This document shows, one piece after another, positions 22,723 through 31,646 of a stretch of 64,000 nt of DNA. Below the pieces are notes generated by a model. The model did no database searches. It saw only the letters and a list, made by a program, of their open reading frames with translations, and had not been told where the DNA came from. Made by a program: the position numbers and the translations under genes. Source of the stretch: Armatimonadota bacterium (lineage in GTDB: Bacteria > Armatimonadota > Fimbriimonadia > Fimbriimonadales > GBS-DC). How positions within the stretch are numbered: the first letter of the stretch is position 1; each line of letters opens with the position of its first letter. The stretch is taken from contig JABWCR010000018.1 of NCBI GenBank assembly GCA_013359125.1, positions 1 to 64,000 of the forward strand. Direction: 5' to 3'.

Positions 22723-23424
22723 ATGGGAGATTGTAGCAAGAACATGAAGACAGACGCTGATGCGCCTCGATTGGAATCGGAGGTCGGACGATCTCCGTAT
22801 GCCAAATCGCGCACGTCCGGCTCGTGCGTCTACCGAATTTACTACTCCTTCATTTTCTATGCTCGCGGTCGCAAGCCCATCCTCACCGATCCGCTTTCCT
22901 CTCGACTTAGGGAGTTCGTCGGCAACATCTGCGAGAAGTACGAGTACGAGCTGATCTCCTTCAATCAAAAGGATAACCAGGTTATTGTGATCTTGGGGGC
23001 AAAGCCGGTCAACAATCCGTCCGACATCGTCGGAAACCTCAAGCGGGGCGTCGCGCATTTGGCTTTCGAGGCTTTTCCCGAGCTTGAAAGTCAGCTGGGC
23101 AAGCGAAGTCTCTGGGCCGAAGGCTATCTGGTCGACACCATCAATTGGCGGCAATTAGAAGGCATCGTCGCCGCACGGGGCGGGGGCGAGCCAACGACCA
23201 AGTCGCCGCTGAAGAACGCGCAGGTCGAGGCATTGGTCGATAAGCTTCCATTGCCTCATCGAGAGGTCGTCGGTCTGCTTTATGGGCTGAAAGGCGAGAA
23301 GCCGCGCACGCACGAACAGGTTGCGTTGGCGCTCGGGATGACCCACGAAGAAGTCGTCAACGCCGAGCGGGCTGGATTGGCCAAGTTGAAGGCTTGGGCA
23401 AAGAACGGACCCGTCCACGATTGA
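22723..23424 (+). CDS. Fusion of an inactive IS200/IS605 TnpA-like domain with a sigma-70 region 4 helix-turn-helix
   Basis: A 233-aa protein. Residues about 35-151 follow the Y1 (HUH) transposase fold: YRIYYSFIFYARGRKPILT, ELISFNQKDNQVIVIL, LKRGVAHLAFEAFPEL and SLWAEGYLVDTI. The HUH motif (normally H-x-H) is Q86-V-I88 and no catalytic Tyr is evident in the last helix, so nicking activity is probably lost. Residues about 174-226 match sigma region 4: LPHREVVGLLYGLKG, EQVALALGMTHEEV and AERAGLAKLKAW. There are no flanking transposon ends. ATG 22744 is an alternative start. A DNA-binding regulator derived from a transposase is the best guess; function is undetermined. Confidence 0.75.
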   Translation: MGDCSKNMKTDADAPRLESEVGRSPYAKSRTSGSCVYRIYYSFIFYARGRKPILTDPLSSRLREFVGNICEKYEYELISFNQKDNQVIVILGAKPVNNPSDIVGNLKRGVAHLAFEAFPELESQLGKRSLWAEGYLVDTINWRQLEGIVAARGGGEPTTKSPLKNAQVEALVDKLPLPHREVVGLLYGLKGEKPRTHEQVALALGMTHEEVVNAERAGLAKLKAWAKNGPVHD

Positions 23425-23468
23425 TCGCGTAGTACACTTATAGGCATCGTCCTTCTTAGGAGAGGTCT

Positions 23469-24578
23469 ATGAGTCAGATTGCTCGAAATCTTTTGATCGT
23501 TACCTTTGCCGCTCTGGGAGTCTTCATCAGCGGCAATCTTTGGCTGTCGCACGCCAAGATTATTCAGTTGCCTTGCGGAGGCGGCGGGTGCAGCATGGTG
23601 TCGGCGTCCATCTATAGCGAATGGGCCGGCATTCCGACCGCGGCGCTGGGTCTGGTCTACTTTGCGGTGTTGGCCGCGATCGGTCTCAGCCGCGCTCAAT
23701 ATCCCGAGAGTTGGCTGTCGCATAGGATGTTCCTGAAGATCGCTTCGTTAATGGGCTTTGCAGGCTTCGCTTTCTTTACTTACATTCAGTTTGCGGTGTT
23801 GAAGGTGCCGTCGCCTTGCTGGTGGTGCCTGAGCGCGGCGGTTACCAATCTGGTCGCTACGTTGCTCGCCTGGACCGAGCGCGGATCGCCGCCCGCTATC
23901 GAGCGGCACAAGACGGCCCGTTTAGGCGCAGCGCTCCTGTCGGCGGCTCTGGTTTTGGCCGCTGGATCGGGCTACACCTACACACAGTACGTCCGACAGT
24001 TCAAGTCGACCACCCGCACACTGGACCCGGAGCGGGTTCGTCTGTTGACCGAGCGCGGCTGGATCAAGGGCAACCCGAACGCCGAGTTGACCGTGATCGA
24101 GTTTAGCGACTTCCAATGCCCCTCTTGCCAAGGCGCGTTCAACTATGTAGAGAACGACCTGTTGGGCGCTTTTCCAAGCAAGATCAAGTTCGTTTTTCGC
24201 CATTTTCCGCTCGTCGATCTGCATAAATTGGCCTGGCCGATGGCGACGCTGAGCGAGGAGGCCGGTCGAAAAGGCAAGTTTTGGGAGATTCACAAGCACA
24301 TCTATGAGAATCAGATCAGTCTGACCGATTTGGACAAGGTACTGGACATTGCGCCTTCTTACGGACTGGACCGAGAGGAGATCAAGAAAGCCATCGGAGA
24401 GGATCGGCATTTCCAGAATATCTATCAGGATCACCAAGAAGGCGCAAAGTTAGGAGTCGATTCGACGCCCTACTTCTTTGTGCTGTTTCGAGGCAAGGAG
24501 TACGTTGCGCCCGGCATTCCTGCGTTCAAGCGCGTGATGGAGAAGCCTGAGATTAGGGAGTACTTGATCAGTCCATGA
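23469..24578 (+). CDS. Vitamin K epoxide reductase-DsbA fusion (disulfide bond formation)
   Basis: A 369-aa inner-membrane protein. The N-terminal VKOR domain has four to five helices with the loop Cys pair CGGGGCS and the quinone-side pair CWWC (SPCWWCLSAAV). From about residue 190 a periplasmic thioredoxin-fold domain carries CPSC in FSDFQCPSCQGA and a cis-Pro in DSTPYFFV. It oxidises cysteines in exported proteins and passes electrons to quinone, in place of a DsbA/DsbB pair. A good Shine-Dalgarno (AGGAGAGG) precedes the ATG. hisS overlaps its end by 4 nt. Confidence 0.93.
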   Translation: MSQIARNLLIVTFAALGVFISGNLWLSHAKIIQLPCGGGGCSMVSASIYSEWAGIPTAALGLVYFAVLAAIGLSRAQYPESWLSHRMFLKIASLMGFAGFAFFTYIQFAVLKVPSPCWWCLSAAVTNLVATLLAWTERGSPPAIERHKTARLGAALLSAALVLAAGSGYTYTQYVRQFKSTTRTLDPERVRLLTERGWIKGNPNAELTVIEFSDFQCPSCQGAFNYVENDLLGAFPSKIKFVFRHFPLVDLHKLAWPMATLSEEAGRKGKFWEIHKHIYENQISLTDLDKVLDIAPSYGLDREEIKKAIGEDRHFQNIYQDHQEGAKLGVDSTPYFFVLFRGKEYVAPGIPAFKRVMEKPEIREYLISP

Positions 24579-25840
24579 AGGGACGCTATCAGGCGCCCAA
24601 GGGCGCGCGTGACATTCTGCCGTCGGAGAGCCACAAATGGCGGTTTGTGGAGGATGCCTTCCGCGCCGTCTGCCGGGATTACGGCTATCGCGAGATTCGG
24701 ACTCCGGTTTTCGAGCACAGCGATCTCTTTACCAGAAGCTTGGGCGATACGGCGGACATCGTCACGAAAGAGACGTACACGTTTGAGGATCGAAGCGGCC
24801 GGTCGCTGACCCTGCGCCCCGAGGGCACCGCGCCGATCGCGCGGGCCTATTTGGAACACAGCCTTGGCGCAGAGTCGGACTGTCTGAAGCTTTTCTACGC
24901 GATCAGCATCTTTCGGTACGAGCGGCCTCAAAAAGGGCGACAGCGCCAGGCGCACCAACTGGGCCTGGAGGTGATTGGACCGGAGAGTCCGACGGCCGAT
25001 GCCGAGATCATCGCGCTGACGATGGACTTTTTCAAGCGTCTTGGTCTGCCCGACGATGCGTTGAGCTTGCAGATCAACAGCGTTGGGGATGCAACGTGCA
25101 GACCGGCCTACCGACAGGCGCTGTTGGAATATGCGCGGTCGAAGGAAAATCTGCTGTGCGGTCTTTGCTTGGACCGGATGGAGAAGAATCCTTTGCGTCT
25201 GTTGGATTGCAAGAACCCGGCTTGTCAAGAGGCAATGGCCGATGCGCCCGCGATCGATCCCTTTCTTTGCGACCAATGCCGAGCGAAGTTTGACGAGGTT
25301 CAGGCTCGTTTGAACGATCTGGGCGTCGCTTATCGGCGCAATCATCGTTTGGTGCGAGGCTTGGATTACTATACGAATACGGCTTTCGAGGTGTTGGGCG
25401 GGGCATTGGGCGCTCAGAATGCGCTTTGCGGCGGCGGTCGATATGACGGTCTGATTGAAGAGTTGGGCGGTCCTGCAACTCCGGCGGTCGGGGTTGCGAT
25501 CGGGATTGAGCGGCTGCTGATTATGATAGAAGAGTTGGGAGTCTCGGTATCAGAAGAGCCTCGACCAGATCTGTTCATCATCCACATGGGCGCCGCGGCC
25601 AAGGCAAAGGGGTTTGAGATCGCCTCGTCGCTGAGACGAAAGGGCCTGGCGGTCGAGTTCGACCATAACGATCGGAGCTTAAAGGCCCAGATGCGTTTGG
25701 CGGACAAGTCAAAGGCTCGATTCGCGGCCATTCTCGGCGATGACGAGTTGGCTGCGGGCGCCATAACCCTCAAAAATCTTGACGCAAACGAGCAAGAAAG
25801 CGTCGCCCTGGCAGAACTCGCCCGACGATTGCAAAGGTAA
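24575..25840 (+). CDS. hisS: Histidyl-tRNA synthetase
   Basis: A 421-aa class II synthetase that charges tRNA-His. Motif 2 is LFYAISIFRYERPQKGRQRQ, and the histidine-binding segments are GLEVIGPESPTADAE and RGLDYYTNTAFEV. The C-terminal anticodon-binding domain starts around residue 325. The start overlaps the VKOR-DsbA stop (ATGA). Full length for HisS, with no missing key residues noticed. Confidence 0.96.
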   Translation: MKGRYQAPKGARDILPSESHKWRFVEDAFRAVCRDYGYREIRTPVFEHSDLFTRSLGDTADIVTKETYTFEDRSGRSLTLRPEGTAPIARAYLEHSLGAESDCLKLFYAISIFRYERPQKGRQRQAHQLGLEVIGPESPTADAEIIALTMDFFKRLGLPDDALSLQINSVGDATCRPAYRQALLEYARSKENLLCGLCLDRMEKNPLRLLDCKNPACQEAMADAPAIDPFLCDQCRAKFDEVQARLNDLGVAYRRNHRLVRGLDYYTNTAFEVLGGALGAQNALCGGGRYDGLIEELGGPATPAVGVAIGIERLLIMIEELGVSVSEEPRPDLFIIHMGAAAKAKGFEIASSLRRKGLAVEFDHNDRSLKAQMRLADKSKARFAAILGDDELAAGAITLKNLDANEQESVALAELARRLQR

Positions 25841-25842
25841 AC

Positions 25843-26823
25843 TTGGCCATGTTCCGAGCCAACGAGCCTAATCTTCGCAATATCCGGCAACTGACCTTTG
25901 GCGGCGAAAACGCCGAGGCTTACTTTTCGGCGGACGGACGCCGAATCATCTTTCAGTCGACCCGCCCGCCCTTCGATGCCGACCAGATGTTTACGATGAA
26001 CGCCGATGGAAGCCATGTAAACCTGGTATCGACCGGCAAAGGGCGATGCACGTGCGGCTTTTTCTCGCCGGACGGCAAGAAGATCATCTATAGCAGCACG
26101 GATTGGAAAGACCCAAAACCGCCGCCGCCGGCCGATCGGTCTCAGGGCTATGTCTGGCCGTTGCATCCCTATCGCCTGTTTATGGCCAATGCGGACGGAA
26201 GCAACCGAGAGGCTTTGTCCGACGGCGATGCCTATTGTGCCGAGGCGTCGTTTTCTCCCGACGGCAAGAAGATTCTGCTGACCTCCAACCGCGACGGCGA
26301 TTTGGATTTGTGGGAGATCGAACTGCGGACCAAGAAGTGGACGAAGCTGACCGATCAGCAGGGCTACGATGGCGGCGCGTTTTACAGCTGGGACGGCAAG
26401 AAGATCGTCTATCGCGCCTATCATCCTCGGAACCCAACGGAGATCGAGGAGTATAAGAGTCTGTTGGCCAAGAACCTGGTGCGGCCTAGTCAGATGGAGC
26501 TTTGGATCATGGATTCGGATGGACGGAACCGGCGGCAGATCACGCAGTTGGGCGGCGCGAACTTTGCGCCTTTCATGCGTCCGGGCAATCGCCAGATCAT
26601 CTTTTCTAGCAACCACACAAACCCGCGGGGCCGAGAGTTCGATCTTTTCATGATCAATGTCGATGGTTCGGGTTTGAGCCAGGTTACAACGACGCCCGAC
26701 TTTGACGGTTTTCCGATGTTCTCTAAGAATGGACGAAAGCTGCTGTTCTCGTCCAATCGCAATGCCAAGACCCCGGGAGAGACGAACGTGTTTATCGCCG
26801 ATTGGGTCGATGTGAAGAGGTAA
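25843..26823 (+). CDS. PD40/TolB-like beta-propeller protein
   Basis: A 326-aa protein of repeated WD40-like (PD40) blades: SADGRRIIFQS, SPDGKKIIYSS, SPDGKKILLTS, WDGKKIVYRA and KNGRKLLFSS. Each ends in a short 'S/T-N-R' turn. It resembles TolB/propeller domains that bind proteins or peptides. No signal peptide is seen, so it may be cytoplasmic. The start may be TTG 25843 or ATG 25849, just after hisS. The M28 peptidase follows after 3 nt, so a role with that enzyme is possible but inferred. Confidence 0.8.
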   Translation: MAMFRANEPNLRNIRQLTFGGENAEAYFSADGRRIIFQSTRPPFDADQMFTMNADGSHVNLVSTGKGRCTCGFFSPDGKKIIYSSTDWKDPKPPPPADRSQGYVWPLHPYRLFMANADGSNREALSDGDAYCAEASFSPDGKKILLTSNRDGDLDLWEIELRTKKWTKLTDQQGYDGGAFYSWDGKKIVYRAYHPRNPTEIEEYKSLLAKNLVRPSQMELWIMDSDGRNRRQITQLGGANFAPFMRPGNRQIIFSSNHTNPRGREFDLFMINVDGSGLSQVTTTPDFDGFPMFSKNGRKLLFSSNRNAKTPGETNVFIADWVDVKR

Positions 26824-26826
26824 TCC

Positions 26827-28581
26827 ATGAAAAAAGCTTTTGTGCTTGTTTCTCTTAGTTTGCTCGCCGCGCTCGTATTTTCCAATCGCGAGCTGACGGC
26901 GTCCAACATCCGTCGGCACGTCGAGCATCTGGCTTCGCCGGCTTTGGCCGGTCGCTTTGCGCCGTCCGAGGGTTCCTACAAGGCGTCGCTCTACGTTGCC
27001 GAGGAGTTCAAGAAGGCGGGCCTAAAGCCAATGGGCAACGTCGAGGGCGGCTATCTCTACGAGTTCAACTTGGCGCCTCGGAGCATCCCTAGCCCAGACA
27101 GTTCGTTTGCCGTTAACAGCAGAGGGGAGTGGAAGAGCGTTGCAGGCACGGATTTTGTGCCTGTCGGCTTTACCGTGCAGGAGCCTGTGGAAGGCGAGTG
27201 CGTCTTCGTCGGATCGGGCATTGTGAACGACGAGCAGGACGACTATGCCGGAATCGACGTGAACGGGAAGATCGCTGTTATTCTGCGAACTGCGCCGGGA
27301 CGGGCGGGACAGACCAATCTAAGAAACCGGGCCAGAGTTGCAAACGAAAAGGGCGCCAAGGGCGCGATCTTTGTGGATGTCGGCACAGGCAGTTTTGCGG
27401 CCTTCCAGCGCGGCTCTGCGTTGTTGCCTGCGATCATGGCCCGAGCCTCTGCGTTCGAATCGTCCGAGTGGCAGGAGGCGTTCAAGGCGGGCAAGGGAAC
27501 TCCGCCAGCAATACGAGTTCGGTTTCATGCCAAGGTGGAGACTAAGACCGACAAGGCGCACAATGTGGTCGGGATGTTGGAAGGGAGCGATCCGAAGCTG
27601 AAAGACGAGGTGATTGTGATCGGAGCGCACCACGATCACTTGGGATACGGCGAGACGGGCGCAATGGATTTTGGCAACACCGACGCCCATCTGGGCGCCG
27701 ACGACAACGCTTCGGGCACCTCTGTCATGATCGAGCTGGCGCATACGCTGGCCGCCCAAACCCCGCCGTTGAAGAGGAGCGTGCTCTTTATGGCCTTTAA
27801 CGCGGAGGAGTTGGGGTTGGTGGGTTCTGCGCGCTATGTCGCCAATCCGACCGTGCCGGTCGAGAAGATGGTAGCCATGATCAACTTAGACATGGTCGGT
27901 CGTTTGAAGCGAGACATGGTGTTGGTGGGCGGCGTCGGAACGTCTCCCGATTGGCGCAGCATCGTTGACAAAGCCAATAGCGAAGGTCTGCAATTTCGCT
28001 ATGACGAAGCCGGACTTGGGCCGAGCGATCACTCGAGTTTCTTCCAGAAGAACATCCCCGTGCTCTTCTTCTTCACCGGGTTGCACGACGATTACCATCG
28101 CGCAAGCGATACGCCGGACAAGGTGAATTACGACGGCGCCGCACGCATTGCCAAGGTAACCAAGAACGTAGTCGTCGCCTTGGACGAGCGCAAAGAGAAG
28201 CTCGCATTCAACAAGACGTCCGGATTCTTGACCGACCTGATGTGGTCGGGCGGCAGTCAGGAAGCCTCGCGACAACCAGAACCTCAACCGACGGCCGGTC
28301 GAGCAGGTTCGCGAGTCAGAATCGGCTTTGTGCCGGACTATGGCGATGGCGGCGGTCAGGGTCTGCTGTTGTCGGGCGTATCGGACAACTCTCCTGCCGA
28401 GCGAGCAGGATTGAAGGCGGGCGATCGGGTGATCGAGTTGGCCGGTACTAAGATTACAGGCATCGAGGATTTGGCCGAAGCGTTTCAGGGCTTATCGCCA
28501 GGAAAGGCGATCAAGGTCAAGATTATTCGCGAAGGCAAAACCTTAGAGATCGATCTGACGCCCGAAGCGCCGGGGGCATGA
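26827..28581 (+). CDS. Secreted M28-family zinc aminopeptidase with C-terminal PDZ domain
   Basis: A 584-aa exported peptidase. A signal peptide covers about residues 1-20 (KKAFVLVSLSLLAALVFS). A protease-associated (PA) domain lies around residues 110-240. Zinc ligands are in GAHHDHLG, HLGADDNASGTS, AFNAEELGLVG, NLDMVGR and LHDDYHRASDT. A PDZ domain from about 500 (GLLLSGVSDNSPAERAGLKA) probably tethers substrates or partners. It likely degrades peptides in the periplasm. It ends with ATGA overlap into the next gene. Confidence 0.92.
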   Translation: MKKAFVLVSLSLLAALVFSNRELTASNIRRHVEHLASPALAGRFAPSEGSYKASLYVAEEFKKAGLKPMGNVEGGYLYEFNLAPRSIPSPDSSFAVNSRGEWKSVAGTDFVPVGFTVQEPVEGECVFVGSGIVNDEQDDYAGIDVNGKIAVILRTAPGRAGQTNLRNRARVANEKGAKGAIFVDVGTGSFAAFQRGSALLPAIMARASAFESSEWQEAFKAGKGTPPAIRVRFHAKVETKTDKAHNVVGMLEGSDPKLKDEVIVIGAHHDHLGYGETGAMDFGNTDAHLGADDNASGTSVMIELAHTLAAQTPPLKRSVLFMAFNAEELGLVGSARYVANPTVPVEKMVAMINLDMVGRLKRDMVLVGGVGTSPDWRSIVDKANSEGLQFRYDEAGLGPSDHSSFFQKNIPVLFFFTGLHDDYHRASDTPDKVNYDGAARIAKVTKNVVVALDERKEKLAFNKTSGFLTDLMWSGGSQEASRQPEPQPTAGRAGSRVRIGFVPDYGDGGGQGLLLSGVSDNSPAERAGLKAGDRVIELAGTKITGIEDLAEAFQGLSPGKAIKVKIIREGKTLEIDLTPEAPGA

Positions 28582-29315
28582 AGCCGCAACGCATCGTCTC
28601 GCTGACGCCGAGCAACACGGAGATTCTGTTCGCCCTTGGCGTTGGCGGGCGCATGGTAGGCGTTACCGAGTTTTGCGACTACCCGCCCGAGACTAAGAAG
28701 ATCGCCAAGATCGGCGATAGCAAGACCCGGGTCGAGACCGTCGTCGCGCTCAAGCCGGACTTGGTCGTCGCCCACACGTTTCTGAATGCTCAAGCAATCC
28801 AGGCGCTCAAGAGGCTTAAGCTGAACGTTTTGCACGGCGATGCCAAAACGATCGGCGAACTTCGACAGTTCATCAAGAAGGTTGCAACGGCGGTCGGCGC
28901 CTCGGCTCAGGCGATCGACCAGCAATTCGAAGCAAGCATTGCGTCCGCCAAGCGCAATCGTCCCAAGACGCCCCCAGCGTGTCTGTTCGCACTGGGAGCC
29001 GATCCCATCTGGGCTGCAGCGAAGGATTGTTATGCGCACGAACTGATCGAATTGGCCGGCGGTCGAAACGTGCTGGCCAAGACCGCTGGGCAGTTTGTGT
29101 CGGTCAATATGGAGCGGATCGTGAGCGCAAAGCCTCAGGTCATCCTGACGACGACAGGAGGCGCAAAATCGATCCGAGGCGATCGTCGCTGGCGCAATGT
29201 GCCCGCGGTCGTCAACAGGCGGGTCCATGCGGTCGATGCGGACGTCTTCACGCGCGCTGGCCCGCGCATCGCGCTTGCGCTGAGCCTGGCCTCCCGAATA
29301 ATCTCCCGCGGTTGA
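28578..29315 (+). CDS. BtuF-like cobalamin/iron-chelate binding protein without signal peptide
   Basis: A 245-aa protein of the periplasmic-binding fold used by vitamin B12 and siderophore ABC importers: RIVSLTPSNTEILFALG, VTEFCDYPPE, KPDLVVAHTF and the C-lobe helix VNMERIVSAKPQVIL. It begins directly at the fold with no signal peptide, and no permease or ATPase genes are near. It may be cytoplasmic and act as a corrinoid-binding or salvage protein, or its export may be unusual. The start overlaps the peptidase stop by 4 nt. Confidence 0.85.
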   Translation: MKPQRIVSLTPSNTEILFALGVGGRMVGVTEFCDYPPETKKIAKIGDSKTRVETVVALKPDLVVAHTFLNAQAIQALKRLKLNVLHGDAKTIGELRQFIKKVATAVGASAQAIDQQFEASIASAKRNRPKTPPACLFALGADPIWAAAKDCYAHELIELAGGRNVLAKTAGQFVSVNMERIVSAKPQVILTTTGGAKSIRGDRRWRNVPAVVNRRVHAVDADVFTRAGPRIALALSLASRIISRG

Positions 29316-29351
29316 AGGATATAGCCCGCGCTGCGAAGAATAGTGGCCTGA

Positions 29352-29972
29352 ATGGGACTGAAAGTCATCGAGCATCCGCTCTCCAAGCACATCCTGACCG
29401 AGCTGAGAGACGCCCGCACGGAGCCTGCGCGATTTCGCGGTCTGGCCAGGCAATTGACGACCATCCTGGCCATCGAAGCGACGAGAGACCTGGGTCTAAA
29501 GCCAACCTCAGTGCGCACCCCATTGGAAAGTTGCGAGGGCTTTGCGTTGGCAAAATCGCTTGTGATCGTGCCGATCCTAAGAGCCGGTTTGGCCATGGTC
29601 GAGCCGATCGTGCAGCTCTTTTCCGACGTAGCGGTCGGCTACATCGGCTTGGAGCGGGACGAACGAACGGCGGTGGCCAGAAACTACTATTGCAAGCTCC
29701 CGCCGTTGGCCGGACGGAAAACGCTCTTGCTCGATCCGATGCTGGCGACGGGCGGCAGCGCCGAGCAGGCCATCGCAGCGCTTTACGAGCATGGCGCCGA
29801 CGACGTCTCCAAAATCTGCGTGGTGGCCGCACCGCAAGGGGTTAGCCGCGTGCTCGACCGATTTCCGAACATTGATGTCTATACCGCCTCCCTCGATCGC
29901 GACTTGAACGACCTGAAGTACATACTGCCGGGCTTAGGCGATTTTGGCGATCGACTCTATGGAACCCAATAA
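29352..29972 (+). CDS. upp: Uracil phosphoribosyltransferase
   Basis: A 206-aa Upp that salvages uracil with PRPP to make UMP. It begins GLKVIEHPLSKHILTELRD. The PRPP motif is LLLDPMLATGGSAEQAI and the uracil site is LPGLGDFGDRLYGT. It is cytoplasmic and full length. Only 36 nt separate it from the preceding gene; no obvious promoter is seen, so it may be co-transcribed. Confidence 0.96.
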   Translation: MGLKVIEHPLSKHILTELRDARTEPARFRGLARQLTTILAIEATRDLGLKPTSVRTPLESCEGFALAKSLVIVPILRAGLAMVEPIVQLFSDVAVGYIGLERDERTAVARNYYCKLPPLAGRKTLLLDPMLATGGSAEQAIAALYEHGADDVSKICVVAAPQGVSRVLDRFPNIDVYTASLDRDLNDLKYILPGLGDFGDRLYGTQ

Positions 29973-29977
29973 ATGCA

Positions 29978-29985
29978 GGTATAAT
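29978..29985 (+). promoter_or_regulatory. -10 box of the response regulator-PilZ gene
   Basis: GGTATAAT overlapping the end of upp's downstream spacer, about 48 nt before the ATG. A ribosome-binding site AAGGAAGG follows at 30017-30024. Confidence 0.6.
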
Positions 29986-30033
29986 TTTCAGAGTTATTCG
30001 GACCTATCTCTTACGAAAGGAAGGCAGTTGGCT

Positions 30034-30756
30034 ATGGATGGCAATCGGGCGTTGGTCGTTGAAGACGATTCGTCGATCAGTTCGCTATTTGTGGCGGCGC
30101 TTCAGCGAGAAGGGTTTGAGGCCGATAGGCGCTCGACCTGTCGCGGAGCCGAATCGGCCTGCTCCGAAGGGTGTTACGACCTCATCATATGCGACCTCCG
30201 TTTGCCCGACGGATTGGGAGGAGCGTTGCTTTCCCGGCTCAAGTCCCTTTGCCCCAATGCTCGAGCCATTGCCGTAACGGCCTATTTTTCCGACGACAAG
30301 GCGCTGGGGTTTCCGCTCGATCTGGTCGATGCGGTGCTTTACAAACCATTTGACCTCGCGACGCTGATTGCCACCGTAAGGGCGGCTATGGGCATGAGCA
30401 GCAACCCCATGTGCGCCAGCACGGAGCGTCGGCGCCACCCAAGGTTCGAGGCGGAAGGCAGCGTGCGCATGGCGACTATGGACGAACGTGCGCTGAGAAT
30501 CTTGCAAGGCGACTTAGAGCAGATCAGCGAGGGCGGCTTGCTGATGAAGGCGGCCGAATCGCTTCGATGCGGCTCGAAGTTGCGGTTAGCGATCGACATT
30601 CAGGACGTTACTATCGAAGGCACCGGTGAGATCGTGAGGACGCAAGGAACCATCGACGAAGGGCAGATCGCTCATCTGATGGGGATGCAGCTGCTATCGG
30701 TCGAGCCGGAATCGCATCCACAACTGGTCGGATACATCAGTAGGCTCAAAAGTTAG
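30034..30756 (+). CDS. Response regulator receiver domain fused to PilZ domain
   Basis: A 240-aa two-domain protein. The receiver (about residues 5-120) has the acidic pair VEDD, the phospho-acceptor Asp in LIICDLRLPDG, and Lys in LYKPFD. A PilZ domain (about residues 130-235) carries the cyclic-di-GMP Arg motif ERRRHPRFEAEGSVR and the DLEQISEGGLLM segment. It probably links a sensor kinase to c-di-GMP signalling. ATG 30034 was chosen over TTG 30028 for spacing to the Shine-Dalgarno. No cognate kinase is nearby. It ends tail to tail with ftsY (4-nt overlap). Confidence 0.92.
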   Translation: MDGNRALVVEDDSSISSLFVAALQREGFEADRRSTCRGAESACSEGCYDLIICDLRLPDGLGGALLSRLKSLCPNARAIAVTAYFSDDKALGFPLDLVDAVLYKPFDLATLIATVRAAMGMSSNPMCASTERRRHPRFEAEGSVRMATMDERALRILQGDLEQISEGGLLMKAAESLRCGSKLRLAIDIQDVTIEGTGEIVRTQGTIDEGQIAHLMGMQLLSVEPESHPQLVGYISRLKS

Positions 30757-31640
30757 TCCGCGCCGATTAGAGCGTCGGCAAACTCGGTTGCATCAAAGAC
30801 CTGCAAATCGTCGGCGCTTTCGCCTGTTCCAATGAGTTTAACCGGCGCTCCCAGATCGCTCACAATTGATAGGGCGGCGCCGCCCTTCGACGCGCCGTCC
30901 ATTTTTGCCAAAGCGATACCGGTAACCCCGGCCGATTTTGAAAACGCCTCGGCCTGACGAATGGCGTTCTGGCCGGCTGCGCCGTCCAAGACGAGAACGA
31001 CCTCGTCGGCGGGTCTGCCAAGGGCCTTCTCGGTTACACGGGCAATTTTGGCCAACTCTTCCATCAGATTATGCTTGGTGTGCTGTCGCCCGGCGGTATC
31101 GGCCAACACAAAGTCGATGCCTCGCGCTTTGGCCGCCTCGATCGCATCGAAGATTACGGCGGACGGATCGGCGCCGTCTTGATGGCGAACCATCTCGGCG
31201 CCCACGCGATCCGCCCAAATCTGAAGCTGCTCGATGGCCGCCGCTCGAAAAGTGTCGCCCGCCGCAACCAGGCATCGCTTGCCGCGCTTTCTAAGCATTT
31301 GGGCGCATTTGGCAATGGTCGTGGTCTTTCCTGCGCCGTTGACGCCAACGAACAGCCAGACCGACGGTCGGCCTGGCCCTTCCCGCAAGGGAGTCGGCTC
31401 CCCAAGCATCTCGATCAAACGACCCTTCAGCAAGTCTCTAAGGTCGCTGGCTTCTCGAATGCGATTCGCCTTGGCTTCGATGCGCAGGTCTTCGACCAAA
31501 GATTCTGCCAATCTGGGCGAAACATCGGCGGTTATCAGCGTTTCTTCCAGTTCGTCCAACAACGCTTCATCTAATGTCCTTCCAAAGGAGAGCGCGCTGC
31601 CCGCTTTCTTCAGCCAATCTCGTATTCCCCCCAGCCGCAT
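30753..31640 (-). CDS. ftsY: Signal recognition particle receptor FtsY
   Basis: A 295-aa SRP-receptor GTPase that docks ribosome-SRP complexes at the membrane. NG-domain motifs are GVNGAGKTTTIAKCA (G1), AGDTFRAAAIEQL (G2), LADTAGRQ (G3), and TGIALAKMDGASKGG (G4/G5). The acidic A domain is short or absent, as in many bacteria. Its promoter is leaderless: TAGAAT ends 6 nt before the ATG. Confidence 0.96.
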   Translation of the reverse strand: MRLGGIRDWLKKAGSALSFGRTLDEALLDELEETLITADVSPRLAESLVEDLRIEAKANRIREASDLRDLLKGRLIEMLGEPTPLREGPGRPSVWLFVGVNGAGKTTTIAKCAQMLRKRGKRCLVAAGDTFRAAAIEQLQIWADRVGAEMVRHQDGADPSAVIFDAIEAAKARGIDFVLADTAGRQHTKHNLMEELAKIARVTEKALGRPADEVVLVLDGAAGQNAIRQAEAFSKSAGVTGIALAKMDGASKGGAALSIVSDLGAPVKLIGTGESADDLQVFDATEFADALIGAD

Positions 31641-31646
31641 AGAGAG

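Noticed and set aside
22724-23424. Intact IS200/IS605 insertion sequence
   Set aside because: No TnpB, no terminal hairpin pair and no HUH-Tyr active site; the TnpA-like half is fused to a sigma domain.
25414-26928. 504-aa minus-strand ORF opposite hisS and the PD40 gene
   Set aside because: It spans two confident plus-strand genes and their junction, so it is an antisense artefact.
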